Made by a program: the position numbers and the translations under genes | Assembly (NCBI GenBank): GCA_016699695.1 | Contig: CP065006.1 | Location: 3,286,001-3,350,000, forward strand | DNA from: Bacteroidota bacterium | GTDB taxonomy: Bacteria; Bacteroidota; Bacteroidia; Bacteroidales; UBA10428 | Direction of reading: 5' to 3' | Length of the DNA stretch: 64,000 bases | The notes under the pieces: model-generated | Told to the model about the DNA's origin: nothing | Databases searched by the model: none | Seen by the model: the letters and a program-made list of their open reading frames with translations, nothing else | Shown: positions 7,594 through 17,660 of the stretch, piece by piece | Layout: every line of letters begins with the position of its first letter | How positions within the stretch are numbered: the stretch's first letter is position 1

Positions 7594-9039
7594 CTATTGT
7601 AGCGGCAATGTGCTTGTGCGGTTACATCCAGTATAATCTACCTTGCCGGTTTTAAGCAGGTAGTTCATCAGGTTTTCGGCCGTGGTGGTTCTGGTAGAGG
7701 TACCCGTATCGGCATGCTCAAAAACGTACGATGACAAAATGTAACTGTTGATGCCAACTCGATACTTTTTACCTTTTACTGGTTGGTTGTTTAAATCGAA
7801 TACTTCTACCTTACTTACCGAATTATCTCTGTTTACAAGCACCCTGTAGCTTCCACCTGAAATAAAAAGGTCTATTTGCTTCATAAACGAATAGGAATAC
7901 CTGATAAGGTCTTCTATTTCGTCTGAAGTCATTTTCAGAACAATCAGTTCGTTGCCAAAGGGATCCATTTCCAGGATATTCTTACGGGTGATATTGCCTG
8001 TTGGAAGCGAATTGATTCGAAGCCCCCAGTAATTTTGAAATGCAAAATCGAGTTGATGGATATGGCGTTGGGCATCCGTAAATAAACAGCCCATTTCAAA
8101 TCGGTTCCGGATGGGTTGTAAGTTAGTAGCGAGCACTTCATCGAGGTAAATATTATGCCTGTAGTTCTCAATTTCAAGTTCTATTTCAGGATCTTGACCT
8201 TTGATCTTGGCGAGTGCAATGATCTTATAATTTTTATTTACCAGGCGATTCTTACTGAAACTTAACTCCACTAAGCCGGCATAGTGCAAATCGTGTCCGG
8301 CTTGGGCTATGAGCACCTGGTTAATTAGCCTGAGGCTGTCGATGAGGGTATGCGAATGCCCTCCTATCAACACATCTATTGATGGGTGTTGCATGGCAAT
8401 CATGCTGTCGGTTTCGTAACCCAGATGGGTTAATGCAATGAGCGCACCATTTTCTACTTTCTTGCTGTATAGCGATGGCGCAGCTTCAAACGGATCGACA
8501 AATTCGAGCCCTTTTACCCTGTCTGGATGTGTGGAGGGTTTACCCTGGTTGCCTGTCTCAATGAGTCCTGCAAATACAAGTGGAATACCTTTGAATGAAA
8601 GTGTGCAGGAAGCAGGAAAGGATTGGAATATCTGGCTGCTGTCGATTATGTTGGCCGCTAGAATCGGAAACTCTGCCTGCATAATTCTTTGGGCTAAAAT
8701 CTGCTGTCCGTAATCGAATTCATGGTTTCCAAGAGTAGCCAGCGCGTATCCTGTTTTATTCATCAGGTCAACAATCGGATAGCCTTTAGCACTGTGGTAA
8801 TCGACATAGGGGTTTCCGCTAAACATGTCGCCGGCACTTACTAAAATAACAGTGTCGTAACAGGCAGCAAGACTATCTTTTAAATACGCCAAACGACTAA
8901 AGTTCTCAAGTTCACCATGCATATCGTTGGTATGAAGTATGGCTATCTTCACTTCTTTTTGCGTGCACGAAGAAAGAAGAAGCATTGTAGGGAATAAGGC
9001 AATGCATAGGCTTGAAACGAAAAAAGAAGGGTGCCTCAT
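7594..9039 (-). CDS. 5'-nucleotidase/UshA-type metallophosphatase lipoprotein
   Basis: 481-residue two-domain enzyme that hydrolyses nucleotides or nucleotide sugars outside the cytoplasm. The hydrophobic N terminus ends with lipobox LLSSC. Metal-binding motifs of the calcineurin-like domain follow in order: HTNDMHGE (about residue 36), GDMFSGN, GNHEFDYG (about 107), THLGYETD and GGHSHT (about 227). Residues about 300-470 are the substrate-binding 5'-nucleotidase C-terminal domain, ending in the YRVGINSYI region. In Bacteroidota the two domains are often encoded by two adjacent genes, but here they are fused. The gene stands alone and converges with sdaA across the repeat at 7511. Confidence 0.92.
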   Translation of the reverse strand: MRHPSFFVSSLCIALFPTMLLLSSCTQKEVKIAILHTNDMHGELENFSRLAYLKDSLAACYDTVILVSAGDMFSGNPYVDYHSAKGYPIVDLMNKTGYALATLGNHEFDYGQQILAQRIMQAEFPILAANIIDSSQIFQSFPASCTLSFKGIPLVFAGLIETGNQGKPSTHPDRVKGLEFVDPFEAAPSLYSKKVENGALIALTHLGYETDSMIAMQHPSIDVLIGGHSHTLIDSLRLINQVLIAQAGHDLHYAGLVELSFSKNRLVNKNYKIIALAKIKGQDPEIELEIENYRHNIYLDEVLATNLQPIRNRFEMGCLFTDAQRHIHQLDFAFQNYWGLRINSLPTGNITRKNILEMDPFGNELIVLKMTSDEIEDLIRYSYSFMKQIDLFISGGSYRVLVNRDNSVSKVEVFDLNNQPVKGKKYRVGINSYILSSYVFEHADTGTSTRTTTAENLMNYLLKTGKVDYTGCNRTSTLPLQ

Positions 9040-9209
9040 GATTAGTAGTTAGTTAATTGGGTTCGGTTTATAATCTTCTTAAAAGTATCGAATAGCATTT
9101 GCGACCGAAAATAAGTTATATTCAAATTGATGACTTTAAAAAATCATAAAATTTTTACTTCGATTTAATCAGGAAAGTAAATGTGCTATTGATACGTTGG
9201 AGCCTGTGG

Positions 9210-10382
9210 TTATGCCTTTAGCGATTGCAGACGGTTGGTCATTACTTCGTAAATTATCTTTGCCCAAACCAGGATACAAGGCACAGCTTTGATAAAATAG
9301 GGGTGAAAGAGTTCATTTCTCCAAACAGCAGGTGTGAGGTCGGAATAGACCAACGAAGAAAAAATAAGTACACTTGCAATGAGTATTTTGTTCAGCATTC
9401 CTGATTTTTGAATAGCAAAGTAAAGTCCGATTCCTGTGAGGGCAATAATAAATGTGGGCGATTCGGCTTTGTGGTTGAAAATAATTACCCAGATGAGCAA
9501 AGCAGAAAAAACAGCATACCTGAAGCTTCTTTCCTTATACGACGATAACTTAATTAAAGGCAGAACCATAAGCAATACTCCAAGTAAAAAAACCAGCCCA
9601 CGAGAACCATTGTACCCAAACCATGTGTGCATCACACCCAGTAGCGAATAACCTACCGAATTGTCAAAATCCATTTGCAGCAATTGATACCAACTTGTGT
9701 ACTGGTCAATCAGTCCATTCCAACCGGTAGCTAACATAGGCACAAATGCAAAAACCAAAAACCATAAAATGCCATAAAAGAAACTCTGTACCTTCTTCGG
9801 ATAAAATAGAATCACCATAAAAACAACAAGCGAAAATATTTTTATGTATACCGAAAACATCAGGAAGAGCATGGCCAGGGCTGGGTTCCCTTTTTCGAGA
9901 TTGGCAATGCCCAGCAGCATCAGCCCGGTCATCAGGGCATTGCTCTGCTCATTCATTAGAGAACCAACTAGTTCAAAAATGCCCAGCAGCAGTATAAATA
10001 TGGTTTGGCGGGTTGAAAGTGAGGGCAGACTTCTTAACCCTGCTACCAAAACTAACAGGTTAAGCAGGTTCCAGGCAATTACGCCCAACCAATCGGGGAG
10101 GAGGGAAAAAGGTGCCATAAAAAAGGCAAATGCAGGACTGTATTTGTAATAATCGTAATGGTCAGCCGGGTGAAGCGTGTAAATATCCAACCCATGAAAC
10201 AAGTGTTGTGAGGAGGTTTTAAAAATCAGGTAATTGTTAATCTGGCTGTGCATTCCTTCCGGAGTTTGATGATAACCAGCCAGGTACGATTGAAGCGACA
10301 CACCAATGGTGAGCATGATTAGGCTTGCAAGAAGGATTTTAATCCAATTTTCGGTCGTTATATTTAGCCTTTTCAGTTTCAT
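9210..10382 (-). CDS. GT87-like polytopic membrane protein (DUF2029)
   Basis: 390-residue protein with about nine to ten hydrophobic helices. After the first helix comes an extracytoplasmic loop with YDYYKYSPAFAFF, the Y-K-Y/F-P pattern typical of GT87 mannosyltransferases (DUF2029), which use polyprenyl-phosphate sugars to modify lipids or glycans outside the membrane. The donor and acceptor are unknown. The ATG directly abuts the stop codon of the upstream membrane-protein gene, so the two are translationally coupled. Assignment to GT87 rests on topology and this motif only. Confidence 0.7.
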   Translation of the reverse strand: MKLKRLNITTENWIKILLASLIMLTIGVSLQSYLAGYHQTPEGMHSQINNYLIFKTSSQHLFHGLDIYTLHPADHYDYYKYSPAFAFFMAPFSLLPDWLGVIAWNLLNLLVLVAGLRSLPSLSTRQTIFILLLGIFELVGSLMNEQSNALMTGLMLLGIANLEKGNPALAMLFLMFSVYIKIFSLVVFMVILFYPKKVQSFFYGILWFLVFAFVPMLATGWNGLIDQYTSWYQLLQMDFDNSVGYSLLGVMHTWFGYNGSRGLVFLLGVLLMVLPLIKLSSYKERSFRYAVFSALLIWVIIFNHKAESPTFIIALTGIGLYFAIQKSGMLNKILIASVLIFSSLVYSDLTPAVWRNELFHPYFIKAVPCILVWAKIIYEVMTNRLQSLKA

Positions 10383-10817
10383 CTATTTTATCTTGATAAG
10401 GGCAATCAAAATAAGCAAAGGTACAAGGTAAATTACCAGACTGAAAGAATTATCTGTTCCAGAGGCCAGTGCAAAATCAATGGGCATCAGACTAAAATGT
10501 TTAATTAAGCCACCATTTGCATAGCCAAAACTTATAAAGGCGCCTGCCGAGAATTTATACAGGGTGCCGGAAATCGAAAAGGAAAATATCTGTAAGGACT
10601 GCAATACCTTGGAATATCCAATCGACTTGTTGGTTGAGTTCAAAACTCCCCATCCGGTCCAAGCTAAAAGCCCAAACAAAATTACCCCTGCAAAAACCTG
10701 ACCCTGCACCAGACGCATCATCGCAAGATTTTGGTTTAACAGGGCACTTGCCAGCACAAAGATAAACCCAAAAAGTCCGGTAATGAGTTGATAAAGGCCT
10801 ATGATCTGCTTTAGCAT
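10383..10817 (-). CDS. small four-helix membrane protein, unknown function
   Basis: 144-residue protein with hydrophobic stretches at about 5-25, 35-55, 70-95 and 118-142. It has no motif I recognise. It is the first gene of a two-gene operon with the GT87-like protein and ends one base before that gene starts, so it may be an accessory subunit of that enzyme. This is inferred from position only. Confidence 0.75.
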   Translation of the reverse strand: MLKQIIGLYQLITGLFGFIFVLASALLNQNLAMMRLVQGQVFAGVILFGLLAWTGWGVLNSTNKSIGYSKVLQSLQIFSFSISGTLYKFSAGAFISFGYANGGLIKHFSLMPIDFALASGTDNSFSLVIYLVPLLILIALIKIK

Positions 10818-10908
10818 GACATAAAAATTTGTCCAAATATACGCATTTCGTGCTATGTTGATTTGTATAGTGAGAAAGCTAAAGTAAAAATTGGAACTTT
10901 GTGAATGG

Positions 10909-10940
10909 TTTGTTTTGTATAGAGAATTGGTTTAAGTTTG
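10909..10940 (+). promoter_or_regulatory. Bacteroidota-type promoter of the methyltransferase gene
   Basis: TTTG at 10909-10912, a 20-base spacer and TAAGTTTG at 10933-10940 match the Bacteroidota -33/-7 consensus (TTTG, N19-21, TAnnTTTG). Transcription would start near 10947 and leave a leader of about 40 bases. It is the clearest promoter in the window. Confidence 0.75.
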
Positions 10941-10986
10941 CAAGGCATATCCAATGTTCTTTTTATAATAAACTAGGCGTGAGAGC

Positions 10987-11724
10987 ATGAACCGAACCCA
11001 GTTTATACAGAAGCTTATAGATACGAAAAGTGCTAAAACTTACCTTGAACTTGGCACTGGTAACGGACGAAATTTCTTAACCATTCGTTGCAAAAAAAAG
11101 TATGCCGTCGATCCGAAATTCATCATTCCTATTGGTTTTAAAGTAAAATGCTTGTTATTAAATCCGCATAACTGGTTTGCTCATTATTTTCAAGAAACAA
11201 GCGAGAATTTTTTCATCACACACAAGACCAGTATTAAAAAATTGAAAACCCTCGATGTGGTATTTATCCATAGTAAACACTCCTTCGAAGCTTCCCTGAA
11301 AGTTGCACTTAATGCTCTTCAATATCTTAGTCCGGATGGTGTAATTATCGTGCACAATTGTTTCCCACCCAACAAGGAGGCTGCCTTTGCTGTAAAAGAA
11401 ATCACTAAAAGTAACAAAAGGCAGATCGAAGGCTTGTGTGGCGATGTGTTCAAATCCATGGTATACCTGCGCACAAAATACCTCGATACTTTGCGGGTTA
11501 GAGTGCTTGAAACAGACTTTGGCCTGGGAGTAATTACATTGAAGAAGAATTTTATTTCAGCTCCTGAGACAGATCATGAACTGTATAAAAAGGTTGATAA
11601 AATGACATGGGACGAGATGATGGAAGATCCGGAACAGGTGATTGGATTAGTACCACTCGAGAATGTAAATGAATTGCTTGAGGAGCTTCGAAAAAAAAAC
11701 ACTAAAAAGCGAACCAGTATTTAA
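10987..11724 (+). CDS. class I SAM-dependent methyltransferase-like protein
   Basis: 245-residue cytosolic protein with the Rossmann motif I YLELGTGNGRN at about residues 20-30. VFIHSKHSFEASLKVA and DGVIIVHN at the positions of motifs IV and V resemble the Methyltransf_24 group associated with polysaccharide or small-molecule methylation. The C-terminal 40 residues are charged and probably extended. It has its own promoter and converges with the esterase gene (11-base gap). The substrate is unknown, and the strongly basic segment after motif I makes the fold assignment less than certain. Confidence 0.75.
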   Translation: MNRTQFIQKLIDTKSAKTYLELGTGNGRNFLTIRCKKKYAVDPKFIIPIGFKVKCLLLNPHNWFAHYFQETSENFFITHKTSIKKLKTLDVVFIHSKHSFEASLKVALNALQYLSPDGVIIVHNCFPPNKEAAFAVKEITKSNKRQIEGLCGDVFKSMVYLRTKYLDTLRVRVLETDFGLGVITLKKNFISAPETDHELYKKVDKMTWDEMMEDPEQVIGLVPLENVNELLEELRKKNTKKRTSI

Positions 11725-11735
11725 GGAAGGTCATA

Positions 11736-12611
11736 TCAAGGTTCCCATTTTAATTTATTTCCCCAGCATTGAAGTGCATAAATCAGCTCTTCGGTCCAAT
11801 AATGGTAGTTATGGTCTCCCTGCCTGACAATGTAACTGGCAGGTATCTGATATTCTCGCAATAAAGTAATAAATGCATTGTTAGCCGGTAAAAGATCGTC
11901 CTGGTATCCACAATCGATGTACCATTCAATGGCTCTCAGTCCTGGGGCTTTTAAAGAATCGATTAAATAGTAGGGGCTATTCATTTTCCAATGTGGAGTA
12001 ATCCGTTCGTTGCCCAACAGCGAGGGCCCATAAACCTGACTGAAATAGGCATGATACCTTACCGGTGAGAGTGCTATAAAGTGTTCAGGGCTTCGAAGTG
12101 CCCCACTCAGGCTAATGCAGGTACCAAACAGTTCGGGGTGTTTGATGGTAAGCACCACTGCACCAAAACCGCCCATCGACAAACCACCCAGGGCTCTATC
12201 AGAAAAATTATCTGAAAAGGAATACACCGAATCAGTAAAAGGCAAAAACTCTTTTGTAAAAAAAGTTTCGTAACAAAACTCGTTATTGTAGTTATTGATG
12301 TAGTAGCTTTTAAAGCCGAATGGCATTATTGCAACAAAGGCTGGAATTTTTTTGCATGCAATCAAACTGTCTGCAGTTTCTTTCAGCCGGTATTGATTTA
12401 CCCAATCGGTTTCGGCTCCACCAAACCCATGAAACAAATAAATTACCGGATATTGATTCTCGTTTGAATACCCTTCAGGCAGATAAACCGAATAATTTAC
12501 CTGCTGCTGCAGCACTTGGCTTTCCATATAAAGGTTTTGCACTGTTCCCTGGCTGAACAATGCATTGCTCAGCGAGCAGAGAAGGAAGATATAAGGGATA
12601 TAGTTTGGCAT
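11736..12611 (-). CDS. secreted alpha/beta-hydrolase, esterase D type
   Basis: 291-residue hydrolase with a signal peptide of about 20 residues. The fold order is that of the esterase D/tributyrin esterase family: oxyanion region LFHGFGG, nucleophile elbow GGLSMGG (Ser about 145), an acid near DCGYQDDL and the catalytic His in GDHNYHYW. Relatives hydrolyse short acyl esters on carbohydrates or S-formylglutathione, and the export signal favours a role on acylated glycans. The gene is transcribed alone. Confidence 0.88.
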   Translation of the reverse strand: MPNYIPYIFLLCSLSNALFSQGTVQNLYMESQVLQQQVNYSVYLPEGYSNENQYPVIYLFHGFGGAETDWVNQYRLKETADSLIACKKIPAFVAIMPFGFKSYYINNYNNEFCYETFFTKEFLPFTDSVYSFSDNFSDRALGGLSMGGFGAVVLTIKHPELFGTCISLSGALRSPEHFIALSPVRYHAYFSQVYGPSLLGNERITPHWKMNSPYYLIDSLKAPGLRAIEWYIDCGYQDDLLPANNAFITLLREYQIPASYIVRQGDHNYHYWTEELIYALQCWGNKLKWEP

Positions 12612-12693
12612 ACTCTATTTGTTAAGGATTCTAAAAATACTCAATACTTTTAAATTCAGGATTTAAATATCCGCTTGAATAGAGATAAAAGAT

Positions 12694-12701
12694 TAGTTTT
12701 G
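12694..12701 (+). promoter_or_regulatory. -7 promoter box
   Basis: TAGTTTTG fits TAnnTTTG and lies 28 bases before the flippase-like gene. The best -33 candidate (TTG at 12675) has only a 16-base spacer, so the full promoter is uncertain. Confidence 0.4.
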
Positions 12702-12729
12702 CAGCTTATAATCGAATTATAAAGAATTC

Positions 12730-13755
12730 ATGCGAAGCACTATTATAACTGTAGTTAAATATCTGTTCTTCCTGGCTGTTGGGGTGTTTATTTTTTGGCT
12801 TATCTATCGTAAATACGATGTAAGTGAAATAGTCGATGCCTTCAGGGAAGTAAATTACTGGTGGATTGCATTGTCGCTTGTTTTTAGCGTGCTTTCGCTT
12901 TTGTCGCGAGCCCGGCGCTGGCAGTTACTCATTAATTCCATTGGGCATACCCCTCGTTTTGTCAATGTATTCCTGTCATGTTATGTACTTTACCTGGTCA
13001 ATTTATTCATTCCGCGTGCAGGCGAGGTTGCCCGGTGTTCGGTAGTGGCCAGCACCGACAAAGTACCTTTTGCCAAACTCGTTGGCACAATGATTATTGA
13101 GCGCTTAGCCGATGTATTGATGCTGGGTATACTTGCTGTGCTCATTTTTGCCACAAACCTGGGCGTGTTGAATAAAATAGCCGATGCTTACCCGGCTTTA
13201 AAAGAAAGTTTTTATGGATTGTTTTCTTTTCGCAATCTGTTAATTCTTCTTGTAATCATGGCATTTGGTGCAGTGGCAGTCTGGTACCTTCGTCGTTACC
13301 ATAAAAGAAAAAAGGAGGCTCAGGCTGAAAACAAAGAGTCACTGTGGATAAAATTCCTCGAAGGTGTTGATTCAATCTCAAGGCTCGATAAAAAATGGGA
13401 ATTTCTTGGGCATACCATATTCATTTTTCTGATGTGGCTGGCGATGTTGTACGTCGTTTTTCTGGCTTTCGAACCTACTGCAGGATTAAGCATAAGAGCC
13501 GGTATGCTTACTTTTCTGATGGGTGGTCTTGCCATGTTGGTTCCCGTGCAAGGCGGCATTGGTCCCTGGCATTTTATGGTTAGTCTTACTCTTGCAAAAG
13601 GATATGGTGTGGCTGAAAGCCAGGCCGATATATTTGCTTTTATAGCCCATACAACCACCAACCTGGTATACATTGTTTTAGGTGCTGTAGCCCTGGTGTT
13701 TGTTTTCCTTATCAATAGTGGTAACGTAAGCCTTATGCGAAAAAAGACGAGCTAA
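12730..13755 (+). CDS. lysylphosphatidylglycerol synthase-type membrane protein (UPF0104)
   Basis: 341-residue inner-membrane protein with about eight helices, matching the UPF0104/AglD/MprF transmembrane domain without the cytoplasmic aminoacyl-transferase domain. Family landmarks are the RARRWQLLI segment after helix 2, NLFIPRAGEVARC around residues 95-107 and the PVQGGIGPWHFMV segment near residue 280. The MprF domain flips lipids, and stand-alone relatives in Bacteroidota are presumed lipid flippases of unknown substrate. A 147-base gap separates it from the ABC-F gene, which has its own -7 box. Confidence 0.88.
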   Translation: MRSTIITVVKYLFFLAVGVFIFWLIYRKYDVSEIVDAFREVNYWWIALSLVFSVLSLLSRARRWQLLINSIGHTPRFVNVFLSCYVLYLVNLFIPRAGEVARCSVVASTDKVPFAKLVGTMIIERLADVLMLGILAVLIFATNLGVLNKIADAYPALKESFYGLFSFRNLLILLVIMAFGAVAVWYLRRYHKRKKEAQAENKESLWIKFLEGVDSISRLDKKWEFLGHTIFIFLMWLAMLYVVFLAFEPTAGLSIRAGMLTFLMGGLAMLVPVQGGIGPWHFMVSLTLAKGYGVAESQADIFAFIAHTTTNLVYIVLGAVALVFVFLINSGNVSLMRKKTS

Positions 13756-13842
13756 ATTATTGATTTGTATTCATTTTAGTAATCTGAAAATAATTCTTAC
13801 TTAAATTTTCGGAAGATGCAAACAGGGCGTTTTTTGCCTTAA

Positions 13843-15519
<1,677 letters not shown>

Positions 15520-15548
15520 ATTGTTTTTAAATCTTTGCGCTTAAAATA

Positions 15549-15586
15549 AATCGGGCAGCTTCTGTTTCATCAGTTGCTGCCCGATT
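15549..15586. terminator. bidirectional hairpin between ABC-F and purA
   Basis: AATCGGGCAGC and GCTGCCCGATT form a perfect 11-base stem around a 16-base loop between the two convergent genes. The flanks are AT-rich but without a long T run, so it works as a terminator or as a 3'-end stabiliser. Confidence 0.7.
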
Positions 15587-15610
15587 GCTGTATATTGAAG
15601 GTTTTAGGTG

Positions 15611-16876
15611 CTAAAGGTAAATTGTCTGGTTGCGGTTGGGGCCTAGTGAAATAATGTATACTGGCACACCTGTGTGTTTTTCGATGTATTCGATGTAATT
15701 TTTTAATGTAGCCGGGATGGCTTCTTTTGTGGTTATATCGCGAATATCATCTTCTTTCCATCCTGGAAGTTCTTCAAATTCACATCCGCTCACTTCTTCC
15801 AGCTCATAAGGGAATTCATGTGTTGCCGAACCTCCAATTTTATATGCAGTTGCCACCTTAATCGTATCAAAATCGGCAAGCACATCGGCTTTCATCATTA
15901 TTAGTTTGGTTACACCATTGAGCATAATGGCATACTTCAGAGCTGGCATATCCAGCCAACCACAGCGTCGGGGTCTGCCTGTGGTAGCACCAAATTCTTT
16001 TCCTTTCGACCTTAACATCTCGCCGGTTTCGTCGTGCAATTCGGTAGGGAAGGGACCGCTTCCAACACGGGTGCAGTAAGCCTTAAAAATGCCGAATACT
16101 TCGCCAATTCGGTTTGGGGCTACCCCTAAGCCTGTGCATGCTCCGGCGCAGATAGTACTTGAGGAGGTTACAAAGGGATAGGAACCAAAATCGATGTCGA
16201 GCATGGTACCCTGCGCTCCTTCTGCCAGCACACTTTTGCCTTCGGCGATTAATTTATTCAAAAACTGTTCACTGTCGATGATCTTAAACTGTTTTAATAC
16301 CTCAATGCCTTCGAACCAGTTTTTTTCGTATTCAGCTACGTTGTATTCAAAATCGTATTGTTTCAGCAGCGCTTTGTGCTTGTTCAGCAGCACGTTGTAT
16401 TTCTCCATAAAATTGACCGATACAGCATCGCCAACTCTCAGGCCGTTACGCCCTGTTTTGTCCATGTAGGTAGGGCCTATTCCCTTGAGGGTTGACCCTA
16501 TTTTGGATTTTCCTTTTGATGCTTCCGAAGCAGCATCGAGTATACGATGCGAGGGCATGATCAGGTGAGCTTTTTTCGAGATATACAACTGCTTGCTGAT
16601 GTCTACACCAATTGCTTTCAGTTCTTCGATTTCCTGCCGGAAGATATTTGGGTCGATCACAACTCCGTTACCTATTATGTTAATCTGGTCCTGACGGAAA
16701 ATACCCGATGGGATGGTATGCAATACGTGTTTGATATTATTGAATTCGAGGGTATGCCCGGCATTGGGTCCACCCTGAAAACGTGCAATTACATCGTATT
16801 TTGGGGTGAGCACATCCACAATTTTACCTTTGCCCTCGTCGCCCCATTGTAGACCTAGCAATACATCAACTTTCAT
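15611..16876 (-). CDS. purA: adenylosuccinate synthetase
   Basis: 421-residue GTP-dependent enzyme joining IMP and aspartate to adenylosuccinate, the first committed step to AMP. The N-terminal phosphate loop QWGDEGKGK (about residues 10-18), GGPNAGHT, the IMP site GPTYMDKTGRNGLR and the C-terminal guanine-binding SLGPNR are all present, and the length is normal. It is the second enzyme of purine branch-point metabolism here besides GuaB at 49064. The upstream 202 bases to fur show no other feature. Confidence 0.97.
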   Translation of the reverse strand: MKVDVLLGLQWGDEGKGKIVDVLTPKYDVIARFQGGPNAGHTLEFNNIKHVLHTIPSGIFRQDQINIIGNGVVIDPNIFRQEIEELKAIGVDISKQLYISKKAHLIMPSHRILDAASEASKGKSKIGSTLKGIGPTYMDKTGRNGLRVGDAVSVNFMEKYNVLLNKHKALLKQYDFEYNVAEYEKNWFEGIEVLKQFKIIDSEQFLNKLIAEGKSVLAEGAQGTMLDIDFGSYPFVTSSSTICAGACTGLGVAPNRIGEVFGIFKAYCTRVGSGPFPTELHDETGEMLRSKGKEFGATTGRPRRCGWLDMPALKYAIMLNGVTKLIMMKADVLADFDTIKVATAYKIGGSATHEFPYELEEVSGCEFEELPGWKEDDIRDITTKEAIPATLKNYIEYIEKHTGVPVYIISLGPNRNQTIYL

Positions 16877-17078
16877 CTATTAATTGTTTTAATTTTGGTG
16901 TTAATCAAGCCCCACTTATGTTTTCTGATATTTGCATCTTAATTATTGAAGCAAAATATTCGAGAAGGGTTTAACGTAATTGGCCAATTGGAAATGCCCA
17001 AAAAGCAAGGCAAGGTAGTAAAAATCTGAGCATGTTTTACTGCTGTTAATAATTGACGAAAACTATTTTCAGAGGAGC

Positions 17079-17528
17079 TTAAAACTTCGTATCTGGCCTT
17101 TTTTTTCCGTAGATATAGAGCGAATGGTGTGAGAGTTCAAAGCCATTTAACTCGCAGGCTGTGCGGATAATTTCCTGCATGCGGGGGTCGCAAAATTCTA
17201 TTACTTCGCCATTGTCGATGTTTATCAGGTGGTCGTGCTGTATGCAGCGGTAGGCTTTCTCGAACTGGGCAATGTTTTTACCAAACTGGTGTTTGACAAC
17301 CAGGTTACAATCGAGTAATAATTCAATGGTATTGTACAAGGTGGCGCGGCTAACTCTGTAATTTTTATTTTTCATAAAAATATACAGTGTTTCAATGTCG
17401 AAATGACCTTCGCGCGAGTATATCTCATCGAGAATAGCATACCGTTCGGGAGTCTTCCGGTGTCCTTTTTTCTCTAAATAATCGGTAAATATTTTTTTTA
17501 CGGTATCCCTGGTTTCTGCGGATATCAT
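17079..17528 (-). CDS. Fur-family metalloregulator
   Basis: 149-residue DNA-binding repressor. The winged helix occupies residues about 10-85, with the recognition helix in [12 protein letters not shown]. The dimerisation domain has the metal-site segment [18 protein letters not shown]. The paired CxxC zinc motifs of many Fur/PerR proteins are missing, so the structural zinc is absent or bound otherwise. The protein probably controls iron, zinc or peroxide responses. A TATATTTG -7 box on the minus strand (17555-17562) lies 27 bases upstream of the start. The stop is about 130 bases from the relA/spoT-side intergenic region, and no operon partner is clear. Confidence 0.92.
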   Translation of the reverse strand: MISAETRDTVKKIFTDYLEKKGHRKTPERYAILDEIYSREGHFDIETLYIFMKNKNYRVSRATLYNTIELLLDCNLVVKHQFGKNIAQFEKAYRCIQHDHLINIDNGEVIEFCDPRMQEIIRTACELNGFELSHHSLYIYGKKRPDTKF

Positions 17529-17554
17529 AATTTAGACTAATTAAAAATAGCGCT

Positions 17555-17562
17555 CAAATATA
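17555..17562 (-). promoter_or_regulatory. -7 promoter box of the Fur-family gene
   Basis: Read on the minus strand the sequence is TATATTTG, matching TAnnTTTG. No clear -33 element is seen at the usual spacing. Confidence 0.45.
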
Positions 17563-17660
17563 CTATTTTTTTTGAAATAGGAGCTTCTAATTTAGATTCG
17601 TAATAAATAAGGTTTGGTTTTCAGAAGAAGTTTTTTTGAGCCGAAGCTGAAGAGTAGCAT